In this document: piece after piece, positions 1-12,434 of the stretch | How positions within the stretch are numbered: position 1 is the stretch's first letter | How the letters are laid out: each line of letters opens with the position of its first letter | Source of the DNA: Gordionus sp. m RMFG-2023 | Taxonomy: Eukaryota > Nematomorpha > Gordioida > Chordodea > Parachordodidae | Length of the DNA stretch: 64,000 nt | Assembly: GCF_954871325.1 (NCBI RefSeq) | Contig: NC_088775.1 | Span: 40,277,561-40,341,560, forward strand | Reading direction: 5' to 3' | The notes under the pieces: generated by a model | Databases searched by the model: none | What the model saw: only the letters and a program-made list of their open reading frames with translations | Told to the model about the DNA's origin: nothing | Program-made: the position numbers and the translations under genes

Positions 1-500
1 TATGTTTATTTAAGACAATGTTGAGAGTTAATGCGAGATTTATTAGCGTAAATAATATTCGTTTGATTTATAATTTAAATTTTATCTGGGAAACTATATT
101 TCCAATATGCCTGATTTTATAAGTATAATTATGTCTTATACTCGGTGCAATATGAAATATTGTATGTAGATTTTATAGTGCAAAATGTAATACTTCTATA
201 TGTTCAATTAGTATGATTTTATAAGTGCAATTCTTAAAATAAAATATGGGATTATTATTTAATATGGGTCATTTTTGAAACTGTAATATTGTGTGTAACC
301 CATCTTTTTAGACATTTTCATCCAAAAAATATGCAATAATTAGAACATATATAATATAAATAAGCCATTGAAGGGTTCCTGGACAAATGCCGGGTAAAAA
401 CGGGACCAAGGCCTGCAAATGGGGATATGGGGGAAGCCCCATAAATGTGGTCGCTAGAAAACATTTACCCACGTAGAGCAGCATCGCCAGTCCGCCCCTG
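1..500 (+). mobile_element. hAT element, 3' terminal part
   Basis: The segment ends in TCCGCCCCTG at 491-500, the same terminus as the complete hAT at 50267-52329. Its body resembles 51890-52329, sharing a 'gagatttat' region, repeated short blocks with 'gtgcaat' and 'gattttataagtgca', and a final GC-rich stretch. It is therefore the non-coding 3' end of another copy of that family, cut by the window edge. The transposase, 5' end and left target duplication lie outside the window. Confidence 0.8.
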
Positions 501-1251
501 CCGGGCTCAAAACTTATCTTCAATATAAGTAATATCTATATCTTTTAAAATTGGACTATCAATTATCCAAATAATAAATTTAATGATTTCTATTTGAACA
601 GTCTTTATATTGAATAAGTTTCTCCATGTTACGCATGGAATTTCAATTGTTTCTCTGTTACTTCCCTTATCTTTTTTAATATTTGGATGACCTTCCACAA
701 GCATTCCATAGTTTTGTATATTTTCCCATTACTCCATAGCGAATCCATAGAAGAGTTTTTAAGTTACATATTTCAGAAAGACAATCTTTAGTAATAACTA
801 AGGATAAGTGTATTATGCCTACCTAATGTAAGTAATATTATTTTGTTTATTTCGTTTAAAGAAAAACATTAAAAAATTGAAAATATGTAAATACTAAATT
901 TTAATATGTCATTCTCATAATAATTATCAAGATCATTTAAATTTATAAAATATTCACTTAAATACTTATATGACTGGGGGGGGGGGCTATCTGTAACTTT
1001 AGCAATTAGCTTATTTGAAATTTCTCACTCTCTCTAGACTTCTTGCAATAACTCAGTTATTTTATCATAAGAATATGTTCCAGGCATAGTCCAAATGTTT
1101 GGCACTTGATTATCTTTCTGGCAATCATGTAATTTGAATATATAGCTAAACATATAATTCCCCTTAATAATATTTGATCCAAAAATAATTGTTATTCCTA
1201 ATAATATTATCTAAAAAGAAAAAACATGCATTAATTAAGATAAATCCAAAC
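501..1251 (-). other. unidentified exon-like ORF patch, minus strand
   Basis: Minus-strand reading gives several open stretches that look like coding sequence rather than random AT-rich DNA. One at about 1040-1205 contains KLHDCQKDNQ and IWTMPGTYSYDKITELLQE. One at about 890-985 contains YLSEYFINLNDLDNYYEND. One at 507-700 ends in a stop just beside the hAT terminus at 500. Stops and a G run at 967-976 separate them, so this is either a spliced host gene with tiny introns or a decayed one. I do not recognise the family. Confidence 0.3.
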
Positions 1252-1578
1252 TAGAGATCTGCAGCCCGGTCCGATTTTTTTTTAAAAATTCTGGCCAGGT
1301 CGGGTCGAGCTTTAGAAATTTTTTTAATTATATCTATATTTATCTTGATTTTTTTATGTAAAATAAAGATATTCGATTTTATTTATAGAAACTAGACGCC
1401 ATATAACATATATCTTTTATTTTGAGTAATTATAAAAATTAATTTCTATATTTAAATAAATTAAGGCCGGGCCCGTAAATTTTTTTTAAAAAAATTTTTG
1501 GTTCGGGCCGGGCCAGCAAAACCTTTTTAAAAAATTTCGGACTGGGCTTGAAAAATTAGGCCAGATGCAGATCACCTA
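1252..1578. mobile_element. GC-block miniature hAT (non-autonomous)
   Basis: A short non-coding element starts TAGAGATCTGCAGCCCGG and its reverse complement starts TAGGTGATCTGCAT. GC-rich blocks (gggccgggcc types) near both ends contrast with the AT-rich middle. Flanks ATCCAAAC and TGCAAACA share CAAAC, a plausible but imperfect 8-bp target duplication. Related copies lie at 18020, 18991, 46535 and 50424. Confidence 0.65.
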
Positions 1579-2675
1579 TGCAAACAAGCAATCAGAACAA
1601 AAATAAACCATTAAATATAATTGTTCATTTAATTAGAAATTATTTTATGTTTAAGATAATTTTTAGAGGAGTTTTTTGAACCCTTTATCGGATCCTTGCT
1701 TATATAAGTTTAGCATTCAGGTTTTTTACATTTTCTACTTTGATAATTTAAAAAATATTATCTAAAATTAAGATTTGGATTTGATTCAGGGAGACTACTT
1801 TCCGTATTTTTAGTTTCCCAACCTTCTTTGCTACCATGACCATGAGTATTAATAAACCTACAAATTAAAAATATTATATAATTGTGATATTCTATTCAAT
1901 AACATTAATTTATAAAATTTATGTTTATCTATTCTATTTTGGTGTTGTTATTGTTATTTAACTATATTGATGCAAGCAGTAGATATTCAAAATGATTTTA
2001 GTTATACTGTAAATTTTACCAATATTTTAAAAATATTCTATTAAAAAATATGGTTATATTTTATTATAAAATTTATTAAATAAAAATATAAAAGAATCGG
2101 TATCTTTTGTCAATAAATAAAAAAAATAAAAGGTTCTTTTAAAAAAAGAATATATTCGTTACATATACTTGTATCTTATTAGAAATGTCAAAGTTACTGG
2201 GTAGAAGATACAAAAGGATCTTGTATTTTAGATACTATTCGCGGTACTTCCCAAATTTGTGGGTTTACTGTAAAAAAAGAGATATTTGTACTTGACTTTT
2301 TATTGTGTTGGTTGTGTGAAAATGTAAAATATAAGTATAGATAGGGGGGGGGGTGTAAGGGACTTGTAAATAAGAGTATGGTTATTTAGATATATATAAA
2401 GTTTTGGTATGAGATTAAAATAAATATAAATAATTTAATTATTTTCTACAGGTATTTTCAGGTTTGTAATATTAAAAAAATAGCGATGTAGCTTGCTACT
2501 AATTTAGAAAGTAGTATATAATAAATATACATAAAAATATTAAAATATATTTATAATTTTATAGTTAATTCTATAATCATAATCTTTTTATTTTATTTTA
2601 TTTAATTTTGAAATTAAAATTTATATTTTAAAATTGCATTATAAATTTAATTTTCAAAATAATTAAAATTTTTAA
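1579..2675. other. no confident gene
   Basis: Mostly AT-rich. On the minus strand about 1760-1860 reads INTHGHGSKEGWETKN and SSLPESNPNLNF without a stop, and could be another exon of the unidentified patch at 501-1251. A run of nine Gs occurs near 2343. Nothing else is recognisable. Confidence 0.4.
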
Positions 2676-3076
2676 ATGTCAACAATAGAGATTGATATTG
2701 AAGATAATTTTGGTACAGATCATATTAGTCCACTAAAAAAAAATTTGAATCGAATTTTTTTATCCGGAAACGAATAAAACGAGTTATTCGAATAATTCGG
2801 AATATTTATAAATTGTTTTTAATAAATCTAACATTAGTTATTTCTATTTGATGACCTGTCAATCCAAGTGATGTAATTAAAAAGACTAGCACAAATTTAA
2901 AAATATCTGAAGTGAAAATTGAATCAATATTTAAATTTTTATTTTCCGTATTTTTTGAGGTTCACGAGAAGTTTATTTTTTTATATATAAAAATATATAC
3001 ATCTCTACAATAAATTATTGTTAGTGTTAATATAACTTTTTTAAATTAATTTTTACTGTAAAGTAACTGATAAAAC

Positions 3077-6000
3077 CAGTGACCCCTACACTTTTTGAGG
3101 GATAGAAGCAGAATACCCCCCTAAAGTACCCCCCCCCCCATTGTAAATTATTTTTTGACACCAATAAATTTCAAAAATAATTTTTATTGCATCAATATTT
3201 ATTATAATATAAATATAATGTAAAAAATATATGCTTTAAAAATATTATTTTTAAATTAATAATTTAGATAAATTAGGGGAAGAGAAAGCAAAAGAATTTA
3301 TAATTTCATCAATATTTAATTGTTTAAAGAAATTATTTTCCATTGATAAAATGGTTAAATTATTAAGAAATGGATCTTTCATGACACTACGAAGTCTTGT
3401 TTTAATTAGTTTAATTTTACTCATGACCCTTTCGGCAGTACATGATGTAGTAGGAATAGTTAATAAATATTTATATAAAATTGTTAAATTTGGGAAAGCA
3501 GAAAAATTTATAAGCAGACGATAAGGTAAAATAAATGAATAGTTTCTCCAGTCTGAATCATTCATCTCAGAATTATTATCATCATCAGAAGAAGCTAAAT
3601 AATGTATTAGTAAAAATATTTTAATTAAATAAATTTACAATTATCATAATCTGACGAATCTTCTTTAACCTCTAGGTCACGAGTAATAATTACGTCCCCC
3701 GTTTTAGCCATTTTATAAATATTTCTAAACATCAACATTTCCTCAAAAACTTTACTTATATTTAATTGATAAAATTCACAGATATCCTTGATATCATCTT
3801 TAACAATTGCCTTTTCCACCATTCCCTTTGGGGTAAAAAATGATGTTTGACTCAAAAATCTTATCGATTCATCGTTAAATCTTTCACTAAACTGCATAAT
3901 AATTAAATCAAGTGCAGCATAAAACACACTGATTTTAAAGCTAAAATAAAATATTATATTTAATGATGAAAGTATATATATACCTCTCCTTTTTGGATTG
4001 TAATGTTTGAAGTCTTGAACTTTCAAAATCAAAAGGTAAATTTCTCTTCTTCATAAAATCTTGGGCCTTTGAAAAGACATCCAAAAATTCAGTGTTATTA
4101 TCTATTTTAGGATTATAAAATAATAAAAGATAATAATTTAAATTACACTTCTCATATTAATCAGGCAATCTTTTGCCAATTGAATTTGATTTATTGCAAA
4201 CCCTATATCCTTCGAAATGGTTTGCAATTTTGTACAAGCCAAGCTTGTTATCAACAATATTTTATCCAAAACACATAGTGATAAAATAAAATCAAATTTT
4301 TCTATTCTATAGACCATACACTAGCCATAGTGGAAGTGGCAGGATCTTCAGAATCCTTTAAATTTGCCAAAGCTGCCCTCAAAGCATCATAAAGTAGGAA
4401 AAAATTTACAATCGCCTTATATGATGTTAGCCAGCTTCTATAAATATAAAATAAACATTATATATCGAAACAATTAAGATAATATTACCGAGTGGTATTC
4501 TTGATGCGTAAAAATCTATGTGATTTTGTCAGTAAATCACTCTGACATGTTTTGAGCACTTCATATCTTTTAACACCATTAAAATATACGTAAATATCGT
4601 CTAATATTCCCAAGACATTTCGCAGCTCTTTTACTGATTGGCATAATTGAACAACTATTAAATTTAATCGATGACAATAGCAACAAATAAAAGCTACCTT
4701 TGGCGCCTCCGCTCTAATCAAAGTCTGCACTCCATTAATTCTTCCACTCATGTTTGAGGCGCCATCATAGCTTTGCCCCACTAGGAATTCGAGGGGTAGA
4801 TTCATGAAGCCAAGCTTGGATATTATATTCTTTTTAATATCGAGGCCCGTTGTATTTCCCGTACAATAAATGTCTATCAGCCTTTCAACGGGCTTAGGTG
4901 TCTCGCTATTTTCAACATATCTCACTATCAAAGCTATTGCTTCTGATTTCGATACATCATATGGACCATCAACTATAATTGAATAGCACTTGAATTCAAT
5001 CTCCTTTTTTTTTTATAACCATATTTTTCATGGTTTCAATAAGAATATTTATGTTATTATATGATAACAGATTTGAATATAATTTAGATTTTAATCCCTT
5101 AATTTTTTCTCACTTCTTCTTTCTTCATTATCTTGTATATACATTTTAAGAACAGGCTCAGAATCTGCAATAAGCTTAATAAGGCTCATCATATTGCCAT
5201 CTTGTTGCCTGTTCCCCCAGAAGGCTTGATTGCGAGATATTAAATATCCTAGGCATCTTATTATTATTCTAACGATGTAACGGTTATTATCGACACATTC
5301 CTTTTGGGGTATTATAAATTGTAATATGGAATTTTTATTGTGAGAAAGCCTTCCATAATCGGCCATCATATGTGCCTCTGAAGATTCATGCACAATAATA
5401 TCACGATTAATATTTTTCCATATATTAAGACCTTCACATGTCTAATTTGAATTTGAGTGTGGACCTCCAAATAATAGACATGTTAAGCAAAAAACTTTAT
5501 TCATTTTAATACTATATGTAATCCAATTTCTAGCAACTTTGCTCTTGTCAATATTAGTTTTCTCATAAAAACTTTCATTAAAGGATCTGTTTCTATTATT
5601 AATATCTTTGGGGAATAAATAATGTTTAGGTTGGAGAGCTCCAATTCTAGATATTTATCAATTATAAATTTGTCAATTCTTTTTCCAACAATATTGATGG
5701 GATCATTTGATTCCTAAGAAAAGGGAGGGGGAGGGAAGATAAAATAAACATAACATATTTCACATTAAATCGGGGTTTAACTTCTTTTGCTGATTTTGAT
5801 AACTCATTATTCTCCATTATTATCAATCCCACAACACCAGATCCAGATGGCATCTCTTCTTGATGTTGATCCTTTTCTGTAACTGTAGTAGTGTCCATAA
5901 TATTTATCTTTGACATGATAATAATTATAAATTTATATTTATTTAAATTATCAGAGTCAGATATAATATTTTCTTCTAACATATTTTCATTATTAGTACA

Positions 6001-6557
6001 CTTTTAAAAAAATAATCATATTAATAAAAATATTTATTATACCAACAGCATTGATTTGCCAATTTTTACTTCTTTTTCCTTAAATTGTGTTTTAATACCC
6101 TTTATAAATAAGTATAAACAATTAAATATTTAATAAAAAAAATTACTTTGCTATTTGTCCAATTTTGAGAAATATTCTTAAATGCCACTATTTCAAAGCT
6201 TTTCTTTATATCGTAAAAATTAAGCCCACCATGTCTTTTTCTAATATGATCTGTCCATTTATCATCTCTTATATTATGATATGTACAATTTTTAATCAAA
6301 TTTATATTTTTTTTGGTTAATATTTTTGGGCAAATTTTTACTATTCCCTTTGATAAAATTTTAATTTTGCGTCAAATCTTGAAAGTGGAAAAATAATTTT
6401 ATGATAAGAAATCGGATAACAAACTAATTTGCTAAACATCGACCATTAAAATTTTTTTTTAAAATAAAAAATTAAAAAATTTTTAAAAAAAATGTACCCC
6501 CATAGAAATTTATAGAAGCAGTTGCTTCGGACCCCCCCCCCGTTGTAGGGGTCACTG
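3077..6557 (-). mobile_element. hAT element (CAGTGACCCC family), full length, decayed
   Basis: The termini are CAGTGACCCCTACA at 3077 and TGTAGGGGTCACTG-type sequence ending at 6557, flanked by perfect 8-bp duplications GATAAAAC at 3069-3076 and 6558-6565. C/G homopolymer runs lie just inside both ends. The 3481-bp body encodes a decayed ZMYM1-like transposase on the minus strand. A separate end fragment of this family is at 9499-9825. Confidence 0.92.
3251..6299 (-). pseudogene. ZMYM1-like hAT transposase, decayed, multi-exon
   Basis: In order from the N-terminus: a zinc-finger remnant ending HIRKRHG (about 6240); an acidic segment with MPSGSGVVGLIIMENNE (about 5830), matching the repeated exon of the intact hAT at 31-35 kb but in single copy; a TTF-type finger with KVFCLTCLLFGG (about 5480); DUF4371-like sequence with FWGNRQQDGN (about 5210); the catalytic-D motif GQSYDGASNMSG and CHRLNL (4680-4790); and the dimerisation end with TTSCTAERVMSK (about 3430). 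Splice-like boundaries such as AAA|GTAATT are visible. A stop after the TTF finger and disjoint frames make it non-functional. The order of domains is that of ZMYM1-type hAT transposases, which cut and paste the element via a DDE catalytic core. Confidence 0.85.
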
Positions 6558-6572
6558 GATAAAACAAGGAAG

Positions 6573-8321
6573 CAGGCGCGTAACCATTGGGGGGAAAAGG
6601 GGGAAATCCCCCCCCCATCGCAAATTTGACTGTTTTCATAAATATCATTTTAAGCTAATAAAAATTCTACCCTCCACCCTCAATCAAAATTTTACAAATA
6701 TTTGAATATCAATTTCCCAACATATTATTCAAAAATATTAATAAAATGGAAAAATTTTTAGTCAAAAAGATTGAAATCAAACGGTAATTTATTTTATTAT
6801 TATATATAATTATTTTATTAAATTCAAAATTATTAGTGAGTTAGAATTAATAAGTATTTTTAATAATATTTTAATTATTAATAAATATCTATAATTTTTT
6901 AAATATTTTTCATTTTACTTCCATTTTGTAGAACAGAAGAAATAGAAATACAAAAGTTAAATAAGGCTGAGCATGAAAAAAAGTAATGTGTTATCAGAAG
7001 CGATATGATTATTGAATTCAATTGATCAATCTTGCTGCTAGTTGCATCAATAAATTATTTTCCAATAGCTCACTACTTTGTAGAAATTTACAAAAACCAA
7101 ATTTAGATTTGGTTCAGGTTATTGATTTGGCGGAAAATATATGAACAGGTAGATACAATAAGAATGAATGTAGATGAATATTTTCATAATATTTATCTAG
7201 ACGTTGAATCGAAGGCTAAATTTTATGATATAACACTAATTAAACCTCGTCTAGCACCTAGGCAATTATTAAGATATAAAATAAATATTGGTTCAACTGA
7301 AGAATATTATAAAATATCCATCCCATTCTTAGATACTTTTTTATCGCAAATAAAAGTACGGTTTTTAGATAAAAAAAAACAAGTCTTTAGCAATCTACAA
7401 GTTTTATTACCCATCCTTCTTCGTTTTCTAATGCCACTATTGATAAAATTAAATATTTGGCAAAATTTTATTTTTATGATATTTATACTGAAATAAATTT
7501 AATCAGTGAATTCGAATTGTGGTATAAATATTTACTACCTTTAGCTATTTTACCTGAGCATGCTATTGATGCGCTCAATCGGTGTAAAAAAACCTTGGCT
7601 CAATTCCCTAATATTTTGAAGGTGTTTTATATTCTTGCATGTTTGCCTATTACAACATGTACGAATGAAAGGACCTTTCCCAACTTGAGAAGGTTGAAAA
7701 CATATTTACGAAGTAATACTTCCGAATCTCGGCTAAATGGATTAGCTCTGTTAAATATCCACAGAGATTTGGTTCCAACGACAAATGAAATTCTTGATAA
7801 ATTGGCAACATTCCCATGAAAATTAAAAATCACATTATAATTATAGTATTTAATAAAATATTTTATATAATATTGTATTTGATAAGAAGTTTAAAAAAAA
7901 ACTTGTTTTTTTAAATTATTTTCTAGTCAATATTTTATACACACTACTATTAGTATTTTCAATAAAAAAATGATATTCTACTTATATTGTATGAGAATTT
8001 AAGCTGAGCCTAGTTTTTAAAGCAAATTTTATAAAAAAGAATGACATTAAACTTTATTTCAACTTTGCATTTAAAAAAACTTTATTAAATATAATATACC
8101 TAACTTAAAATAATGGAAAATAGGTTTGTAGTACCTATAAGCACGAATTAGTAAATAATAGTTAAAAATAGAAATATAATTATTATTAAATTATGAATAA
8201 TTTAATAGAAAACTAAAACATAAGACCCAGCCGAAGGCCGGGGAAAAGTTGGCCGAAGACCAGGTAAGAGAGGTTTGGTGGCGAAGCCCCCCCCCATAAG
8301 AAAATCCTGGATACGCCACTG
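6573..8321 (+). mobile_element. hAT element, internally deleted
   Basis: The termini CAGGCGCGTAACCA (6573) and TGGATACGCCACTG (ending 8321) are flanked by perfect 8-bp duplications CAAGGAAG at 6565-6572 and 8322-8329. The left duplication shares its first base with the right duplication of the preceding hAT, so one of the two inserted exactly next to the other. Subterminal runs of G and C (6591-6615, 8288-8296) are present. At 1749 bp it is too short for a full transposase gene. Confidence 0.92.
7122..7819 (+). pseudogene. hAT transposase C-terminal remnant
   Basis: Two overlapping frames (7122-7496 and 7457-7819) together cover the C-terminal third of a ZMYM1/P52rIPK-like hAT transposase. 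The end reads ACLPITTCTNERTF then LRRLKTYLRS and RLNGLALLNIHRD, the hAT dimerisation region with the catalytic Glu in NERTF. A likely first exon MEKFLVKKIEIKR lies at about 6750 and ends at a GT. The catalytic aspartate domains are missing, and a frameshift separates the two frames. The element cannot move itself. Confidence 0.8.
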
Positions 8322-9498
8322 CAAGGAAGGCAGTGAGAAAACAATAAATTAAATTACTTTTTTATCTATCTAAATTATATATATCTCTATCTTTTACAAT
8401 TTTCATTCCTATATATATGTCGTATTGGGATATGGAATCATGTGGGATTCGGAATCCCAACGTGGGGATACAAGATCTTGAATCCCCACGAAAAAAAATA
8501 AAATAATTTAATACCTTTTTCTTCTCTTTTTTTGCGGCTGGCACCATATAATTAAAAGGCCAAAATAAGGGATTTAAAAAGTTAATTTAAAAAAAGTAAT
8601 TGTTTTAAAAAATATTAATAAATATATTTATAAAAAATCCGAATTATTGCAACAATTTTCGTTGAACATTTAAGCAGGGACTCGAACCGTTATTTATAAG
8701 GGTTCAGTTTGGTTACGGTTCAGTATGTAAAAAATTATAAGTTACGTTTTCCGGTTCTTCAGAAGAAATTTATAAAGGTTAGGTTCGGTTCAGCTAATTA
8801 TAAAAGTTTAGTTCAATACGGTTAGAATTTTTTTTTTATTGAAGCAACACCATCTTCTAATTTATTTATCTTATAAGCATCTATGAATTATATATTAAAA
8901 AAATATATAAGATTTAAAATAACTCATTTTTAAATAAATTATTTGAACTTATAAGTAATATATTTTCAAGTATAAATGGATTCCTTTTTGTTCGTTGTGA
9001 CGATAACACAAATTTTAGCCCCAAAAAAGCCCTTTTTACAGAACTTGTGTTGCGGGAACCGCCAGTACTATAAGAGCACGTTTATATAATTCTGGATATC
9101 CAAATTGTTTTCATTTCTAAAATATAAAAACTGAACCGGTTTAAACGTTTTTTATAAAGGTTCTTTTTACTCCTTCAAAAAATAATTATATTCGGTTTAC
9201 GGTTATTGTTCAGATATTTATAACAAAAATAAAATTTTTTAAAAAAAATATTTAAGGGGATTCGGAATTTTTTTTTAAAAAACAATTAAATTATATTTTT
9301 TTTTGCCGTCTGGCTGGCACCATAAAATTTTATTTTTTAGAGATATTTAATATGTATTACTTTTATGCTTTAAATCATTAAATACTCGAAAAAATGGATT
9401 AGTTTTATAGTAGTTTAAAATTTCATAAATATATATCTAATCCTTTTTTCAAAATGTTATTTTTTCTGGACTTTTTTTTGGGAACGAGTGAACCCTAC

Positions 9499-9825
9499 CT
9501 ACCCAGTGGCCCCTACAACGGTGAGGGTCCGAAGCAACTGCTTCTAAAAATTTGGGGTACTTTAAATAATTTTTTTATTTAATTCTTTTATTGTTTTACT
9601 TCCATAACCAAGTGATTTCTGTTATGATATAGGACTCGACTTCGTGATTCCGTATACATATTAAATTAAATAATAAATGGGGGTCTTATTACATTTTAAT
9701 AAATTTTGATCGATGTTTAGCAAATTAGGTTGATTTCTTGTCATAAAATTATTTTACCAATTTCAAAATATGCCTAAAAATATCAACCAAAATAATACAA
9801 ATGCTTATTTAATAATTGCATATGG
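9499..9825 (+). mobile_element. end fragment of the CAGTGACCCC hAT family
   Basis: It starts CAGTGGCCCCTACAACG and matches, inverted, about 6340-6557 of the hAT at 3077-6557, including gaagcaactgcttct and the segment around gatcgatgtttagcaaatta. It stops where the palindromic element at about 9830 begins. No coding sequence. Confidence 0.7.
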
Positions 9826-10790
9826 GCCATTCCATGTCAAATCGATCAAAAAAGACATTTTAGGCCGACCCCTTTTAAAATTGTTAAAAATTTATGTATT
9901 TAGATATGTATATAAATGAGAAATCCGTATATTTTAGCTAGCTAGCATATCTGGTTCCCGAGATATAGGGGTTCAAAAGTGCAAAAAAGAGCCAATTTGG
10001 AATCTAATTTTTAAAATGCTTATATCTCAAAAATTATTTATAGTAAATAAATGTATAATATATCATATTGTAGGTAAAAAAATTCTCTAAAAGGCAATCA
10101 AAAATATAATAAATATTGGCGTCATTTTGCTTTTTATTTAGACACCTTTTATAAATATATATACGATGTCAAAACCATGGCGACGCTATCGACTTTTCCG
10201 AAATATACATTTTTACCAAAAATTGAAGAAAAAAGTAGATGGCGCTAATGGTGGAAAAATATTATTCTTAAGGAAAATAAAAAATATTGATACGTTTATA
10301 ACAAATGGGATAAAATTTACCAGTTCTCCCCCCCCCCCTCCCACCCCCACCATTCTTAAAATATTTTACATTTTTTAGATCTTTACTTACTACTATAGCG
10401 AATGACTTATTAGCTCGATAATTTATAACAGTTGCAGTAAAAACGAATATTTTATTAGGCATATTATCGATTATATTTTACAAAATAAACTGTTTAAAAC
10501 GATCTCTCTTTCTGCGTGATATTTTTGCCGTTCAGATTATTTTAAATAATTCAACCCATATGCAGCTTATTATTTTATCGTTTGTCTACCAATAACATTC
10601 TGGATTTGGAGAGTGCAAAAACATATATTCTAGGTGCAGATCAATTAAAATTTTATTCTATATCACAGATGGAGGTACCAAATATTAAAATGTTGCAACC
10701 CACTTAATCTACAGAGACATGCTTATTATCGACAGAATCTAAGAATGATTTTACCCTGGATGACCCAAAAAAAATTACTTCAATTTAGAT

Positions 10791-11009
10791 ATGTTAATAT
10801 GCTCTTCATGCCGACAAAAATTAGCAAACATTCCTTATACTTCAAATGACAATGTAGATATTGATTCTCCCCTTTTTATAATTAATCAAGAGGCTATTGA
10901 TAACATTAATATATCCCTAAAATCAAATGAGGAATCTCTCATTAAAAGAAAACCCTTATGTGAAAAGAAATATTCTAAGAAAAAAATATCTAGAGTAAAA
11001 AAAGTTTGA
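10791..11009 (+). CDS. small ORF with CxxC motif, unidentified
   Basis: A 72-codon ORF in the inverted-arm element begins MLICSSCRQKLANIP and continues into an acidic then lysine-rich tail (EKKYSKKKISRVKKV). The single CSSC pair suggests half of a zinc ribbon. Coding-looking sequence continues upstream in other frames (about 10640-10790), so this is probably a fragment of an element-encoded protein. The family is not recognised. Confidence 0.3.
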   Translation: MLICSSCRQKLANIPYTSNDNVDIDSPLFIINQEAIDNINISLKSNEESLIKRKPLCEKKYSKKKISRVKKV

Positions 11010-11119
11010 CGACTAAATTTATACCATTATCCTCATCAAATAATAAAAAATTTGATGAAATTCTAGACACCTTAAAAATTAAAATAATTATATAAAAGAT
11101 ATTTATTATTAGAAATTTG

Positions 11120-11261
11120 CAGAGTTGTTAAAAGATACTTTTTAAATGGATCTAGATACAGATACATCGTCTAAAATAATATCTAGATACAGATATTTTA
11201 ATCAAAAATCTATCTAGATACAGATACCACATTTTTATATCTAGATCCTTTAACAACTCTG
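11120..11261. mobile_element. 142-bp hAT MITE
   Basis: The inverted ends CAGAGTTGTTAAAAG and CTTTAACAACTCTG are flanked by perfect 8-bp duplications GAAATTTG at 11112-11119 and 11262-11269. The interior is built from the short repeat atctagatacagata, present about four times. It is non-coding and depends on a hAT transposase supplied elsewhere. Confidence 0.88.
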
Positions 11262-11834
11262 GAAATTTGTTACACTATTAAGTGTCTAATGGGCATATGC
11301 CCACTCTGCTCCTCAGTTGAATTAGTATATTTAATAGAAATTCAAAATTTTTTAGTGTAAAAAGTGATGGTTATTGATAAGTTAGCAGCAAAATTTTAAC
11401 CATAATCCGTAATTTCATAAAGCGCCATCTATTTTTTAATCAATTTTTGGAGTCGATAGCGTCACCAAGGTTTTGATATCGTATATATATTTAGCAAAGG
11501 TGTCCAAATAAAAAGCAATAAGAAAATTTTGAAAACAAACTCCCCTTTTTGCTTAAAAACACAGGCAAAGCAAATTGGCGCCAATTTTTATTAAATTTTT
11601 GATAGCCATTTAGAGATTTTTTTTTACCTACAATATGATATATTATACATTTTTTTTACTATAAATAGTTTTTGAGATATAAGCATTTTAAAATTTTTCA
11701 GATTCCAGTGGCTCTTTTTTACCATTATAATTTTTTACATACTGAACCGTAACCAAACTGAACCGTTATAAATAACGGTTCGGGTCCCTGCTTAAATGTT
11801 CAACGAAAATTGTTGCAATAATTATATTTATTAA

Positions 11835-12140
11835 TATTTTTAAAAACAAAAAAGTCTTAACCTCATCCATTTTCATTCATGCCTTAATTTTATGCTATTT
11901 ACTTATTTTTAAATTATCTTTTTAAATCCCTTATTTTGGCCTTTTAATTATATAGTGCCAGCCAAAAAAAAAGGAAAAAGTAATATATTTTAATATTTTT
12001 AAAAACAATAAAGTCTTAACTTCCTCCCTTTTCATTCATGCCTTAATTTTATACTATTTATTTTTTTTTAAATTCTCTTATTAAATCCCTTATTTTGGCC
12101 TTTTAATTATATGGTGCCAGCCGCAAAAAAGAGAAGAAAA
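11835..12140. repeat. direct duplication of ~150 bp
   Basis: About 11840-11985 and 11986-12140 are tandem near-copies. Each runs from ttaatatttttaaaaacaa through cattttcattcatgcc and cccttattttggcc to a gtgccagcc block with an A-rich tail. It lies in the right arm of the palindromic element and explains why that arm is longer than the left. Confidence 0.75.
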
Positions 12141-12434
12141 AGTAATTATATATTTTTTTTTTCATGGGGATTCGGAATTATTAAACACGTTGGGATTCCG
12201 AATCCCACATGACTCCAAATCCCACATGACTTCATATCTCAATACGACATATATATTATTTTTTATAATTATTTACATAAATACAAAAGAAGAATTTTAT
12301 AAAATTTAAGAAGATTTATTTTAAGGTTAAAGAAAAAAATTTTATTTAAAGTTTATATAGAAAAAGAAAAGTAAAAAGTAAATTTTTTAAGGTTATAAAA
12401 TTTTAAAGGCTATATAATTCATTTTATTTTTATA

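Larger units (their letters stand above)
9830..11730. mobile_element. inner element with inverted arms, unknown superfamily
   Basis: Left arm about 9970-10245 and right arm about 11390-11730 are inverted copies, sharing gatggcgct, gatatcaaaacc-type sequence, tatatcatattgtaggtaaa and atgcttatatctcaaaaa. The left side extends outward to gggccattccatgtcaaatc at 9830, with no partner on the right. Between the arms lie a G/C-run patch (10327), a short ORF (10791) and a 142-bp MITE (11120). The superfamily is not recognised. Confidence 0.55.
8412..12255. mobile_element. palindromic element with long inverted ends, superfamily unknown
   Basis: Sequence from about 8412 (atatatgtcgtattggga, then a block with gggattcggaatccca) to about 8750 recurs inverted at about 11735-12255. 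The shared parts include tggtgccagccgcaaaaaag and ggttcagtatgtaaaaaatt. The two arms are roughly 340 and 520 bp; the right is longer because of an internal duplication. The interior contains at least three other elements. No transposase belonging to the arms is seen, so it is probably a non-autonomous foldback element. Confidence 0.6.

Noticed and set aside
3020-3076. Similarity of this stretch to 14945-14990, suggesting a third LTR copy
   Set aside because: The match is short and AT-rich, and the left LTR at about 12435 already has its own start; not strong enough to call.
10166-10462. ORFs across the cccccccccctcccacccccac tract region
   Set aside because: The frame is kept open by the homopolymer tract, and the sequence belongs to an inverted arm.
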